NCBI GenBank assembly: GCA_900770215.1
Contig: CAAGJW010000037.1
Coordinates: forward strand, 32,207-96,206
DNA from: Bacteroidales bacterium
Lineage (GTDB): Bacteria > Bacteroidota > Bacteroidia > Bacteroidales > Muribaculaceae
Length of the DNA stretch: 64,000 bases
Direction of reading: 5' to 3'
The stretch's first letter is position 1. The number at the start of each line of letters is the position of its first letter. The position numbers and the translations under genes are program-made. This document shows, one piece after another, positions 39,698 to 49,497 of the stretch. A model generated the notes under the pieces. It worked only from the letters and a program-made list of their open reading frames with translations, was not told where the DNA came from and did no database searches.

Positions 39698-42600
39698 TCA
39701 TCGCACCACCTTGCTGGCTGCAGTGCTGCCGTCGGTGTAGCGCGTGACCTCGATATAGACGCCTGCACCAGGAGCAACGACACGGCGACCGTATAGGTCG
39801 TAGTAGCAGCGGCCTGCGATGGCCTTGGAAGCCTTGGGGGTGTCGAGGCCAGTCAAGGCCGTGACATTAAGATGCCATGTATAGCTCCACTTGCCATAGG
39901 ACTTGGTGACCCAAGCCGGACCTTTAGCCGTCGAGTAGACCTTGCCGTCGTTGAAGTAGAGGTTGTCGCTCGATGTCCACATCGACGGGTCGGCATTGCC
40001 ATAGCTGAATGGCGAGCGCACAGCCTCGGGCGTATCGCCATCGGCAAGAACGATAATCGATGCGAAGTAGTTGCTCACAGCCGTGTCGGCAAATGCCTTG
40101 AGCGTGGGATACATGGCTGTGCGGCTCACAAAGGCCTCGCCCAGGTCGGCCAGCGTGAGTGCAACCGAGTCGACACCCGTGGCGCAAGTGTCGCTCGAGT
40201 ACACGTTGCCCGCCTTGCTGTTGTAGTAGCAATTGGCAATCACGTGGTCCTCGTCGGCCTCGCCGGGCTTCATGGCGATATTGCCTGCAACGGCAGCGGC
40301 CGTGCCAGTCACAGCTACAGGAGCGGCATTGTAGCAGTTCTCAATCTTGTAGCCATTGTAGTAGGAGCCCATGATGCCGCCAGCATTGTTTACAGCGGTC
40401 ACCGAGCCCATATTGTAGCAATTGGTGATGACAGGCCGAGTACCATAGCCCAGGATGCCGGCCGCCATGCCATAGGAGGCTGCTGTGCCCGTGGCAGTGA
40501 TCGAGTCGAGGTTGAAGCACTGGTCGATAACCACATCTGAGCCGAAGGCCGTAATACCGGCAATGCCGCGCTTGATGCCCTTGACCGGGGCTGCATTGTA
40601 GCAGCGGCTGACGGTGCCGTCGAACGAACCAGTGACGCCGCCCACCATGTCGCCCTTGCTCACGATGTTGCCCCAGTTGGCGCAACCAGTCACGGTCTCG
40701 GTGCCCGAGCCATAGGCCAGGATACCGGCCGTGTAGCTCGATGTGGAAGTGTTGGTCACGGCACCATAGTTGTAGCAGCTGTCGATGTGGCTCACAAAGT
40801 TCTTGCCCACATAGGCATAGCCCACAATGCCGGCGCCGTAGCCCTTGCTCACTGTCACCTTGCCATAGTTGAAGCAGCCTGCAACGTTGTGGCCTGCACG
40901 CTGCTGACCCAGAATGCCGGCAGCATAGCGCTGAGCCTCGATATCGCCATAGTTGACGCAGTCGTGCAGGTAGGAAATGTTGTCGCCTTGCTCGTAGAGG
41001 CCCGAGCCCACGATGCCGCCCACATAGCTTGCACCCATGGTCACGTTGCCGGTATTCACACAGCCTGTGATATAGGAACCGCCGCCCTCGAGACCTGTAA
41101 TGCCGGCCATGTAATTGGCCACCTTGTTGCTCGTGATGTCGCCAGTGTTGCGGCAATTGGTGATGGGCGCACGGCTTGCGCCCGAGATGCCGCCGGCATA
41201 GCCAGTCATGGTCATGATGAGACCGTCGTTCTGGCAATTCTCATAACTGGTGTACTCGCCATAGGCAGTGATGCCGCCCACATAGTTGCGTGCATCGAGC
41301 GAAATCGTGCCCTGGTTGCGGCAGTTCACAAATTGCGAGCCCTCGACGGCACTGGCCACGATGCCGGCGGCATAGCCGCCCGACGTGGCCACCACGTCGG
41401 CCTTGTTGGTGAGGTTGACAAAGGTGCCGGCCCCCTGGCCAGCAAAGGCCCCCACGTTGCCCACAGCCGTAAACTGGCCGCTCTCGATGGTGAGATTGGC
41501 AATAGTGGCGTTGGGGCCCACGTTGCCAAAGAGGCCCACTGTCGACAAGGTCGCGGTCGAGTATTTCACGCCCTTGAAGCTCTTGCCGTTGCCGTCGAAA
41601 TAGGCCTGGAAGCGATGCTCGCCGGTTGCAACGGGCACATAGGTGGTGTCGGTGAAGTCGATGTCGTTCATCACCTTGAAGTAATGATGGTCGAAGTCCA
41701 TGTTGTAGGTCTCGACTGCACTGGCCAGCTTGTACATGTCGGCAATGGTCTGGATTTGATAAGGATCGGCTTGCGTGCCACGGCCGGCAAAGATAGCAGG
41801 CACTGCACGCAACGGGTAGTGGCGCGTGACGCCGCCCACGACAGCGGTGAGCGTGTCGGTGGCAATGGTATCGGCAGGCTGAGTCACCTTGAGCAGGCTG
41901 CCCGACACGGCAAACGCCTTGCCGCTGGCCAGCGACCATGTAGCATCGCTGAGCGAGGCGGTGCCCGTCACGGCAGTGACGTTGTCGAGCGTGTCGAGTT
42001 TCAACACCAGGCGGTCGACTGTGGCAGCCACCGTCTCATCGGCGAAAGCCTTGAGGGCAGGATAGCGGCCTGCCGTCCATGTCCATGCCTCACGGGTCTC
42101 ATCGCTATCGCCCGCAAGCAGTGCCTTGCCGGCTGTGAGCTGGCTGGTGAGACGGCCCTGGGCTCCGTTGAGTGCTCCGCCACTGGCTGCGCCGTCGGGA
42201 TTGAGCTGAGCGTCGTAGAGGTTGCCCTCGATGGTCTTGCGGCTCATCACCTGTCCGGCTATTGCGCCCACATAGGTATTGCCACGCACGAGACCGGTAT
42301 TGACGTTGTTGATCAGGTAGCCGCCATCGCCCGACGTGCGGTCTTGCGAGTTGACGCCGGCAATGCCGCCCACTTGCTTATTGCCCACGATGGCACCTGT
42401 ATTCAGGCTGTTTTCAACCCGGCCCAAGTTGGAGCCGACCACGCCGCCCAGTATGGCATTGGTAGCCGTGCCCTCGAGGGCATTGTTCACCTCGCCGTCG
42501 TTGCGGCTGCGTTTCACGAGGCCGCCGTTGTAGCCCACAACGCCGCCGGCAGTACCCAGGCTGCTCGATATTGTGCCCGAGTTGTAGCAACTGTCGGCCA

Positions 42601-45600
42601 TAGCAGTCGCGCCAATCACGACACCCACAACGCCGCCCGTGTACACGTCATAGGCATCGACGTTGGCATAGTTGCGGCAGTTGATGACTTTGCCCTCGGT
42701 GTAGCCCACCACGGCTGCACCGTAGCGGTAGGCATTGATTTTGCTGTCGGCAGCCACACGCACGTTTTTGATTGTGCTTGCAGCCCCGCACAGGCCAAAG
42801 AGTCCAGAATACTTCTTTTGCCCGCTGTTGGGGTCGAGATACAACTGATGCACGGTGTGGTTGCCGCCGTCGAAGGTGCCGTTGAAGAAGGTCGTGCCCG
42901 TGAGTGCGGCAACACCCGTAAAGTTCTTGTCGAGTTCCAGGTCGATATCGTTGGTCATCTTGAAGTAGTCGCCTCGGTGGTTCTGCTTGTACACATTCAC
43001 AGCATCGGCCAGCATCTCGAGGTCGGCCTTGGTCTTGATGAGATAGGGGTCGGCCTCGGTGCCGCTGCCCGAGTAGGCCTTGGTGACAGCATAGATATCG
43101 TAGTACTTATACTCGTTGTCGCTGTTGATGGCCAGCAGATGGTCGTAGCCGTAGGTGCCCGTCAGGGTCACGTTGCCGCCATCGACGGTGATGCCGGTGC
43201 CGTTTTTCACAGCTTCGCCATTCTTGTACACCCCCCAAGTGATGCCGTCGGCAGTCGACAGGGTGAAATTGGATTTCACCTTGTGGCCGTTCTCGTCATT
43301 TTGCAAGAACATGGGCGCTGCCGAGAGGCGGGCAGTCTCGTTGTCCATGATGGCTTGCAGCCGTGGATAGAAGCCCTTCTGGAAATACCACACGGTGGTG
43401 TCGAAGCCGGGAAGCGGCTCGCCCGAGGTGAGTTGTGCCGTCGACATGAAGCCTCTCGACACGGTGTCGAGACCCGACGACTGATAGTCGTAGTAGGCAT
43501 TCTGAACATCGAGTATGCTCTGGTTGAAGTAGCTGCCCAGCACACCCTTGTACTCACAGGTGGTGTAGTTCTCGAGCATGCCCGAGCTGTAGCTGTTGTG
43601 AATGGTAGAAGCCGAGCCTGTGTAGCCGCCGGCATAGCCAATGAGGCCCGACGACTCGTTGCTGGCCGGAGCATTGACAGCACCTGCATTGTAGCAGTCG
43701 TAGATCTCGCCGTCGCTCAAGTAGCCGGCAATGCCACCGGCGCCCTGGGCAGTGCCGCCGCTCACCTGGCCCGATGCGCAGGTGATGGAAGCCGTGTTGA
43801 AGCTCTGGCTTATTTTGGTCGTATACATGCCTCCGGCAATGCCGCCCACATAGCTCACGTTCTGCGTGTCGTAGACGGTGCCTGCGCTGTAGCAACGCTC
43901 AACGACCACCCACTTCTTGGACGACGACCCAATCAAGTCGCCGGCAATGACGCCGGCCCCATGGGACAGGTTGGGGATGTAATAATCCACCTCAATATTG
44001 GCCGAGGCATGGCAATCGGTGATGCTGTCCTTGCCTTGGCCCACGATACCGCCCACCTCGGCACCGCCTGTGGCATTGCCTGTGAAGGCGCAATGGCTGA
44101 TGGGACCGGCCGAGTAGCCCACGATGCCGCCCAGCGACACCACACGGCCGTCGAGTTTGCCGCTGGTCACGGTGCAATGAGTCACGATACCGCCGTTGTT
44201 GTAGCCCACTACGGTGCCGGCATACTTGCCGCTGCTCGTGAGCACGCTGTTGGTCATGACCACATTTTTCACAACGGCATTGGCGCCGATGATGCCAAAG
44301 AGGCCGGCGTAGTTGTCGCCCGCAGCATCATAGTTGAAGCCGTCGATCGTCTTGTTGTCGCCGTCGTAGGTGCCGTCGAAGTAGCTGCTCTCGTCGAAGC
44401 CTATGTGGGCAAAATTCTGAGTCTTGGTGGCCGAAGCATCGATATTGGCAGTCTGCTTGAAATAGACGCCCTTGAAGCTCGTGCCCCCGTTCACTGCCTG
44501 AGCCAGGGTGTCGAGGTCGGCCAACGAGGCGATGCGGTAGGGATCGACCTCGGTGCCGCTGCCGGCAAAGGCGGGCACCACTTGCGTGGGATAGACAGGG
44601 GTGAAATGAGTGAATGTGAGCTCGCTCGAGGTTACATTGTGGGTGGCTATCGAGGTGCTGCGCATGCAGAACACGCCCCACGGTGAGAAGCTGTAGCCAC
44701 TGTCGGTCTTTGTTCCCGTGATGTATTTAAACTTGCTTATGCTACCCGATGAGGCTGCACACAGGTTGAAGTCGCCATACACATCGTAGGTGGCCACATA
44801 CTGGCTGCCTATGTAACACGTGCTGTCGGGCTTGAGCGTGACCTTGATGGCACGCCCGTTGCCAGTGAAATTGACCACCTTGAGCGTGTTGCTGTTGGAC
44901 TGCTGCACAAGCACGGGATAGGTCGACTCGGCCTTGGTCTTGTAGGTCACCGTGTGCATTGTGGCATTGGGCTTGTAGAGGGTCGACTGGGTGTAGGCAT
45001 CAAAGATGCTGCCTTTCTTGTCACCCTCGTTCACATAGAGACCCCAAGCCGACATCTCGATGTTGCCATCGGCATCGACTGTCATGGTCACAGGCTGAGT
45101 GGTGCTGTAGCTGGCAGGAGTGCCGCTCCAACCATATATCCAGCACTCGCCATAGGTGGAATGGTTGTAGAGCAACTGGGGTGCAATCGAGAACACACCA
45201 GTCGAGGCATCGTAGGTGGCCACGACAGCGTTTTGCGTGCCCATGAGGTTTTTCACAAGCAGCGAGTCGTTGCTCTGATAGATGGTGATCACATGGTGAT
45301 TTTCATCATCGTCGTAGTAACTCTTGTCGTCGCTGATGTAACTGCCCAACACGTCGCTCAAGGCTTTGGCCACGCGGTGGCGTGTAGAGGCTGGCGCCTT
45401 AACTATGGCCTTGCCCGTGCTTGTAGCCGATTTCAATGTCTTGGCCAGGCGAGGAGCCGGCGACACCACCTGGGTTTCTCCCTCGGTCATGGCGTCACTC
45501 TTGACTTGCTTCTCGAGCACTGGAGCATTGACTCCCGGCTCTACAAGCGGGTTTAACACTACCGGGGTATGCGATTGTGCGCATAGCCCGATTGCTGCAA

Positions 45601-45634
45601 GGATTGCAGCAATGAGAAAATAAAGTTTTTTCAT
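39698..45634 (-). CDS. Giant secreted GLUG-repeat surface protein, paralogue of 1365-7316
   Basis: The 1978-residue product starts with a signal peptide (MKKLYFLIAAILAAIGLCAQ). After beta-rich modules (about 100-340) it has three cassettes opened by GSGTEVDPYRI, GSGTEADPYLI and GRGTQADPYQI at about residues 360, 858 and 1286, each followed by FDGDN/FDGGN/FDGNG and arrays of GLUG-type repeats (GGIVGY, CYNSGTI, GGVVGY, CVNTGNV). The end has CYYDLYGRRVVAPGAG and the tail VTRYTDGSTAASKVVR, close to that of the modular protein at 16780. Cassette spacing is nearly identical to the first GLUG protein, so the two arose by duplication. Probable surface adhesin or structural protein; no enzymatic domain seen. 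Confidence 0.86.
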   Translation of the reverse strand: MKKLYFLIAAILAAIGLCAQSHTPVVLNPLVEPGVNAPVLEKQVKSDAMTEGETQVVSPAPRLAKTLKSATSTGKAIVKAPASTRHRVAKALSDVLGSYISDDKSYYDDDENHHVITIYQSNDSLLVKNLMGTQNAVVATYDASTGVFSIAPQLLYNHSTYGECWIYGWSGTPASYSTTQPVTMTVDADGNIEMSAWGLYVNEGDKKGSIFDAYTQSTLYKPNATMHTVTYKTKAESTYPVLVQQSNSNTLKVVNFTGNGRAIKVTLKPDSTCYIGSQYVATYDVYGDFNLCAASSGSISKFKYITGTKTDSGYSFSPWGVFCMRSTSIATHNVTSSELTFTHFTPVYPTQVVPAFAGSGTEVDPYRIASLADLDTLAQAVNGGTSFKGVYFKQTANIDASATKTQNFAHIGFDESSYFDGTYDGDNKTIDGFNYDAAGDNYAGLFGIIGANAVVKNVVMTNSVLTSSGKYAGTVVGYNNGGIVTHCTVTSGKLDGRVVSLGGIVGYSAGPISHCAFTGNATGGAEVGGIVGQGKDSITDCHASANIEVDYYIPNLSHGAGVIAGDLIGSSSKKWVVVERCYSAGTVYDTQNVSYVGGIAGGMYTTKISQSFNTASITCASGQVSGGTAQGAGGIAGYLSDGEIYDCYNAGAVNAPASNESSGLIGYAGGYTGSASTIHNSYSSGMLENYTTCEYKGVLGSYFNQSILDVQNAYYDYQSSGLDTVSRGFMSTAQLTSGEPLPGFDTTVWYFQKGFYPRLQAIMDNETARLSAAPMFLQNDENGHKVKSNFTLSTADGITWGVYKNGEAVKNGTGITVDGGNVTLTGTYGYDHLLAINSDNEYKYYDIYAVTKAYSGSGTEADPYLIKTKADLEMLADAVNVYKQNHRGDYFKMTNDIDLELDKNFTGVAALTGTTFFNGTFDGGNHTVHQLYLDPNSGQKKYSGLFGLCGAASTIKNVRVAADSKINAYRYGAAVVGYTEGKVINCRNYANVDAYDVYTGGVVGVVIGATAMADSCYNSGTISSSLGTAGGVVGYNGGLVKRSRNDGEVNNALEGTATNAILGGVVGSNLGRVENSLNTGAIVGNKQVGGIAGVNSQDRTSGDGGYLINNVNTGLVRGNTYVGAIAGQVMSRKTIEGNLYDAQLNPDGAASGGALNGAQGRLTSQLTAGKALLAGDSDETREAWTWTAGRYPALKAFADETVAATVDRLVLKLDTLDNVTAVTGTASLSDATWSLASGKAFAVSGSLLKVTQPADTIATDTLTAVVGGVTRHYPLRAVPAIFAGRGTQADPYQIQTIADMYKLASAVETYNMDFDHHYFKVMNDIDFTDTTYVPVATGEHRFQAYFDGNGKSFKGVKYSTATLSTVGLFGNVGPNATIANLTIESGQFTAVGNVGAFAGQGAGTFVNLTNKADVVATSGGYAAGIVASAVEGSQFVNCRNQGTISLDARNYVGGITAYGEYTSYENCQNDGLIMTMTGYAGGISGASRAPITNCRNTGDITSNKVANYMAGITGLEGGGSYITGCVNTGNVTMGASYVGGIVGSGLYEQGDNISYLHDCVNYGDIEAQRYAAGILGQQRAGHNVAGCFNYGKVTVSKGYGAGIVGYAYVGKNFVSHIDSCYNYGAVTNTSTSSYTAGILAYGSGTETVTGCANWGNIVSKGDMVGGVTGSFDGTVSRCYNAAPVKGIKRGIAGITAFGSDVVIDQCFNLDSITATGTAASYGMAAGILGYGTRPVITNCYNMGSVTAVNNAGGIMGSYYNGYKIENCYNAAPVAVTGTAAAVAGNIAMKPGEADEDHVIANCYYNSKAGNVYSSDTCATGVDSVALTLADLGEAFVSRTAMYPTLKAFADTAVSNYFASIIVLADGDTPEAVRSPFSYGNADPSMWTSSDNLYFNDGKVYSTAKGPAWVTKSYGKWSYTWHLNVTALTGLDTPKASKAIAGRCYYDLYGRRVVAPGAGVYIEVTRYTDGSTAASKVVR

Positions 45635-45703
45635 TAGCGAATAAATTTACAAATAATATAGTACAAAATTCACTCTAAAAACGTTAAATTGTAATTATTA
45701 AAA

Positions 45704-45711
45704 CAAAATTA
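45704..45711 (-). promoter_or_regulatory. -7 box of the second GLUG gene
   Basis: TAATTTTG on the - strand fits TAnnTTTG, about 70 bases before the ATG; the -33 element is unclear. Confidence 0.35.
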
Positions 45712-45817
45712 TATAACAATTATCACAATTCCTAATAAATCCTAAAAAAAATATTAACGACACACAAGGGCGGCACGACACGCAAGTGCCTGAACGACAA
45801 GACACAGACATGCCCCC

Positions 45818-45865
45818 CAAAAAAAGTGCCTGGGCCGGCTTCTATAGCCGCAACCCAGGCACCTG
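45818..45865 (-). terminator. Terminator of the dockerin-bearing protein gene
   Basis: Stem GTGCCTGGG/CCCAGGCAC with inner GGCT/AGCC pairs, followed on the - strand by a run of seven T. Confidence 0.8.
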
Positions 45866-45895
45866 TGTGGGAGGAAGGCAAATACCTCAACGGTG

Positions 45896-47986
45896 TCACA
45901 AGAGACCGATGAGCGCAGTCACATCGTCGACGTTGACAATACCGTCGCCATTGATGTCGCACTGGTCGGTGCTATACTGGGCCGTGCCCAGGATGTTTTG
46001 AATAATGGCCGTGATGTCGCTCACGTCGACCTTGCCGTCGCCGTTCACGTCGCCTTGCAAGCCTGCCACGGTCACGTTGATGTCGTCGAGGCCGAGTTCA
46101 TCGGAGTTGGCCTTGCTAAAGGCATGGAACCCAATGTGGTATACGCCATCGACAGGCACCACGAAGTTTCGGGACACTTCGGTAAACGAGACAACGTTGA
46201 TGCTCATGGGCTCTACGACCTGCTTGTAAGCCGCCACATCGGTCCCCTGGCCCACGGCCACTTCAAGGAGTTGGTTGTAGTCGGAAGGGCTATATTGCTT
46301 CTTGGCCTTGTAGGCGAGCTTGTAGCGATACTTCTTCTCCATCTTGAGCGGCGGGGTGAGCAGCCAGTCGTCGTCGGCAAGGGTCTTGCTGGCCACGATG
46401 CTGGCATATTGCAGGTTGTCGCTGTACTGGTAGTTGGTGGCTTTGTACTTCCAGGTGGCACCGTCGTCGTTGGCATCGATCACCGTGAAGAGGTCGAAGT
46501 TGTTCTTGTTGTAGAAATTCTCGCTATAGGGGATGCCGAGGGCATCGCCCAGCACGATGTGATTGGACTCGGCCTTGTCGCCCACGAGGCTGCCGTTGAC
46601 GGGAGTAACCTGGTAATAGTAGGACTTGAGGTCGGTGATGCTGTTGAGCGACTCGGTGAATGTAGTGGCACCGAGTCCCTGTGCCACGGTCACGTTGCCA
46701 GGCTGGCGCACCACATTGTAGGTGAGTGCTGCAGGATCGAGCTTGGCATTGTTCTTCCCCATGGCTGGAGCCGTCCATGTGAGCGTGGCCTGTTGCGAAG
46801 CGGCGTCATAGGTCCATTTCACATCGGTGGGTGCCGTGGGCGTGTCGGGGCCTATCCATTGCTTCACGCTTTCCTTGGGCCCATCGCCGGCAGCGTTGGA
46901 CACGACCACCTCAATCTCGGTCATGCCAGCCTGGGGCACGGTCACCTGCTTGCTCACTTCGGCACCAGCTGTAGTGGCCTCGCCCGTGACAAGGGCCACA
47001 CCGTTGGCCTTGATCGTATAGGTGAGATTGCCCGAGAGCTGAGCTCCGGCATAGGTGGTGGCCGGCACCTTGAAGCTCACGTTGCCCGTGAGTGCATTGG
47101 GCTTGAAGTCGAGCTTGAGATCGGTGACAACGGCGGGTGCATCGTCGACTGCCTCAGGGGCAGGAATCCACATGTTCACCACGACTTCGCTGCCAGGATA
47201 CTTGCTCACCAGCGTGGCTGCGCCTGTAGCCTTGTTGAGCTCGTAAAGGCCCGAAGTGCCGTCGCTCAACACAGCCGACCAGTACATCTTGCCGGTTGTG
47301 GGATCGACGGCTGCACACATGGGATAGCCCGAGTTGATGCTCACGCCGGTGGGGCCCACAGCCGTGTAGGCCGTAGTGGTCTTATCGATGGCATAGAGCT
47401 TGGCATCGGTGCCCACAGCATAGGCCTGGCCGTTGTTGTCGATGGCCAGGGCCACCATGTTGAGACTCATGGCATCGACCACCGTCTTCGACAATGTTGC
47501 ATAGTCTACAGTAGCCCACTTGCGATCGATGATGTTGTAGTCGAGGTCGAAGTTGTTGAAAAGGCCCCACACTTTTCCAGTCGTGGGATCGATCGAAACA
47601 TTGCATCGGGCTGCGATATTGTTGTAGTTCACACTTTTCTTCTTGGTCTGCGTCCATGTCTTGGTGTCGTATTCCACATAGGTGAACGTGTAGTAGGTTT
47701 GCCCGTAAATCTCGCCCGAGGTGTAGTGCACGCCATGCATCACGCCGTCGTAGACGGCAGCGCCGCCCAGCGGAGCGAGAAAGTTGTCGTTTTCGGCAGT
47801 CGACACTTTGGTAAACGTGGTGTTGCCCTGAGCAGGGAAACTGTAGATGCCTCGTTGCAGGGTTGTGCCCCATGATTTTGACTTGTAGACTCCACAATAG
47901 ATGGTAGGGGATTGTGCGCTCGACGTCAACGAGAGCGCAAGCATGACAACAGCCATGCATAGGGGTAAAATCTTAGTAATTTTCAT
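45896..47986 (-). CDS. Secreted multi-domain protein with C-terminal dockerin type I repeats
   Basis: The 696-residue product has a signal peptide (MKITKILPLCMAVVMLALSLTSSAQ). Residues about 25-270 look like a beta-propeller or kelch-like region (YDGVMHGVHYTSGEIYGQTY, PTTGKVWGLF, PTTGKMYW). Fn3-like segments (about 375-460; VVVSNAAGDGPKE) follow, then a cleaved-adhesin/anchor-J type jelly-roll (about 465-630; PYSENFYNKNNFDLFTVIDA, DDDWLLTPPLKM). The end carries two calcium-binding dockerin-like loops, GDVNGDGKVDVSDITAI and CDINGDGIVNVDDVTAL. Dockerins dock onto cohesins in cellulosomes, but in Bacteroidales such ends are common without a scaffoldin, so their role here is unclear. No sorting-like basic tail is present. 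Confidence 0.8.
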   Translation of the reverse strand: MKITKILPLCMAVVMLALSLTSSAQSPTIYCGVYKSKSWGTTLQRGIYSFPAQGNTTFTKVSTAENDNFLAPLGGAAVYDGVMHGVHYTSGEIYGQTYYTFTYVEYDTKTWTQTKKKSVNYNNIAARCNVSIDPTTGKVWGLFNNFDLDYNIIDRKWATVDYATLSKTVVDAMSLNMVALAIDNNGQAYAVGTDAKLYAIDKTTTAYTAVGPTGVSINSGYPMCAAVDPTTGKMYWSAVLSDGTSGLYELNKATGAATLVSKYPGSEVVVNMWIPAPEAVDDAPAVVTDLKLDFKPNALTGNVSFKVPATTYAGAQLSGNLTYTIKANGVALVTGEATTAGAEVSKQVTVPQAGMTEIEVVVSNAAGDGPKESVKQWIGPDTPTAPTDVKWTYDAASQQATLTWTAPAMGKNNAKLDPAALTYNVVRQPGNVTVAQGLGATTFTESLNSITDLKSYYYQVTPVNGSLVGDKAESNHIVLGDALGIPYSENFYNKNNFDLFTVIDANDDGATWKYKATNYQYSDNLQYASIVASKTLADDDWLLTPPLKMEKKYRYKLAYKAKKQYSPSDYNQLLEVAVGQGTDVAAYKQVVEPMSINVVSFTEVSRNFVVPVDGVYHIGFHAFSKANSDELGLDDINVTVAGLQGDVNGDGKVDVSDITAIIQNILGTAQYSTDQCDINGDGIVNVDDVTALIGLL

Positions 47987-48032
47987 TTATAAAACGGTTA
48001 TGGGTTAAAACTTTTGTTTAAAGTTCGGAGCA

Positions 48033-48063
48033 CAAATATACAAAAAAATTCCTCGTGCACAAA
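48033..48063 (-). promoter_or_regulatory. Promoter of the dockerin-bearing protein gene
   Basis: On the - strand TTTG (48060-48063), 19 bases, TATATTTG (48033-48040): a full -33/-7 pair, 46 bases before the ATG. Confidence 0.65.
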
Positions 48064-48099
48064 AAAAAATCACAAGTACTTTACAGCAAGTGAGGCCAC

Positions 48100-49434
48100 T
48101 CACTTGAGCGACTTGAAATAGCGCGACATGAGCGGGACGGCGATGGCAAACGAGAACACGTCGGCCACAGCCTGGGTGATCTCGACACCCAGCAGGCACA
48201 ACAAGTGGGGCAGCGTGAGAATGAGGGGGATGAAGCACAGCCCATTGCGGCAGGCTGCAAGGATATTGGCCGGGATGGTGCGGCCGCTCGTCTGCAGGCA
48301 CATGTTGCTCACGGTGATGACCGCAGCCAGTGGCCAAGTCACGACTTGCCAGCGCAGGGCCACGGCGCCCACCGCCACCACCGCCGGGTCGTGCCGCATG
48401 AGGTCGATGAGCTCGCTGGCATATACAAAGCCGGGGATGCAGCACACGGCCAGGATGCACATGTCGAGCTTGATGCAGAAGAAGTAGCCCTGGCGCACGC
48501 GCTTGAAAAGCCTCGCCCCGTAGTTGAAGCCGCAGAAGGGCTGAAAGCCCTGCCCAACGCCAATGATGACGGCAAACACCAGGAAGCACAACCGGCCCAC
48601 TATCGACATGCCGGCGATAGCCGCGTCGCCATAGACGCCCGCTGCCAGATTGAGCAGCATCACGGCCACGGCAGCCAGTCCCTGGCGCGTGAGCGAGGGA
48701 GTGCCGCCCTTTATCATCTCCACATAGTAGTGCCACTTCCAGCAGGCATCGCCGAGCTTGATGTGGATGTTGTCGCCGTGGTAGCTCATGACCAGCAGCA
48801 CCACAAAGCCGAATATCTGGCTCAGTGCAGTGCCTATGCCGGTGCCCAGGATACCCATGCCCAGCGTGAAGGTGAAAATGGGTACAAGCACAACGTTGAG
48901 AACGGCGCCGGTCATCATGCCATACATGGCATTGGCAGCATTGCCCTGGAAGCGCATCTGGTTGTTGAGCAGCATCGACCCGGTCATGAACGGCGCTCCC
49001 AGCAGCACCATGGCCAAGTACTTCTCGGTATAGGGCAAGATGGTGGGCGTTGACCCGCACCATACCGAGATGGGTGTGAGCAGCAACAGCCCAACAACAG
49101 CGATGACCACACCTGCCACCATGGCGCCCACAAAGGCTGTGGAGGCCATCTGGCAGGCATCGGTGTGCTTCTTGGCACCCAGCTGCCGCGAGATGTAGGT
49201 GCCCGACCCCTGGCCGAAGAAGAAACCCACGGCCTGTATCACCGATTGCAGCGGGAAGGCGACACCCACCGCGGCTGTGGCCTGGGTGTTGATGAGGCCC
49301 ACATAGTAGGTGTCGACGATGTTGTAGACACTCGTGACGAGCATCGAGATAATCGTGGGCACGGCCATGCGGGCGATGACGCGGCCCACGGGGCCCGTCG
49401 TGAGAAAGGTGTAGTTGTCGCCACGTGCGTTCAT
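48100..49434 (-). CDS. MATE family efflux transporter
   Basis: A 444-residue membrane protein with twelve predicted hydrophobic segments in the two-fold MATE arrangement; recognisable parts are RMAVPTIISMLVTSVYNIVDTYYVG at the start (a family-typical N-terminal helix) and GVGQGFQPFCGFNYGA in the second half. MATE proteins export cationic drugs or metabolites by Na+ or H+ antiport across the inner membrane; the substrate is unknown. The start codon lies five bases behind a -7 box (49440-49447), so the transcript may be leaderless. It converges on nothing; the gene upstream is the GH13 enzyme. Confidence 0.92.
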   Translation of the reverse strand: MNARGDNYTFLTTGPVGRVIARMAVPTIISMLVTSVYNIVDTYYVGLINTQATAAVGVAFPLQSVIQAVGFFFGQGSGTYISRQLGAKKHTDACQMASTAFVGAMVAGVVIAVVGLLLLTPISVWCGSTPTILPYTEKYLAMVLLGAPFMTGSMLLNNQMRFQGNAANAMYGMMTGAVLNVVLVPIFTFTLGMGILGTGIGTALSQIFGFVVLLVMSYHGDNIHIKLGDACWKWHYYVEMIKGGTPSLTRQGLAAVAVMLLNLAAGVYGDAAIAGMSIVGRLCFLVFAVIIGVGQGFQPFCGFNYGARLFKRVRQGYFFCIKLDMCILAVCCIPGFVYASELIDLMRHDPAVVAVGAVALRWQVVTWPLAAVITVSNMCLQTSGRTIPANILAACRNGLCFIPLILTLPHLLCLLGVEITQAVADVFSFAIAVPLMSRYFKSLK

Positions 49435-49439
49435 TGCCG

Positions 49440-49447
49440 CAAAATTA
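49440..49447 (-). promoter_or_regulatory. -7 box of the MATE gene, immediately before its start codon
   Basis: TAATTTTG on the - strand ends five bases before the ATG at 49434, which would put the transcription start at the start codon. Confidence 0.45.
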
Positions 49448-49497
49448 CAAAAAAATTTGATTGCAACACAAAATTGCGACGTGGGCTGCGCAATGCG

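Noticed and set aside
40787..44686. A 1299-codon + strand frame antisense to the second GLUG gene, and similar long antisense frames (for example 16795-19593, 31199-33322, 33343-34932)
   Set aside because: They are shadows of high-GC codon use on the coding strand: rich in H, A, G, V without domains, with real conserved proteins on the opposite strand.
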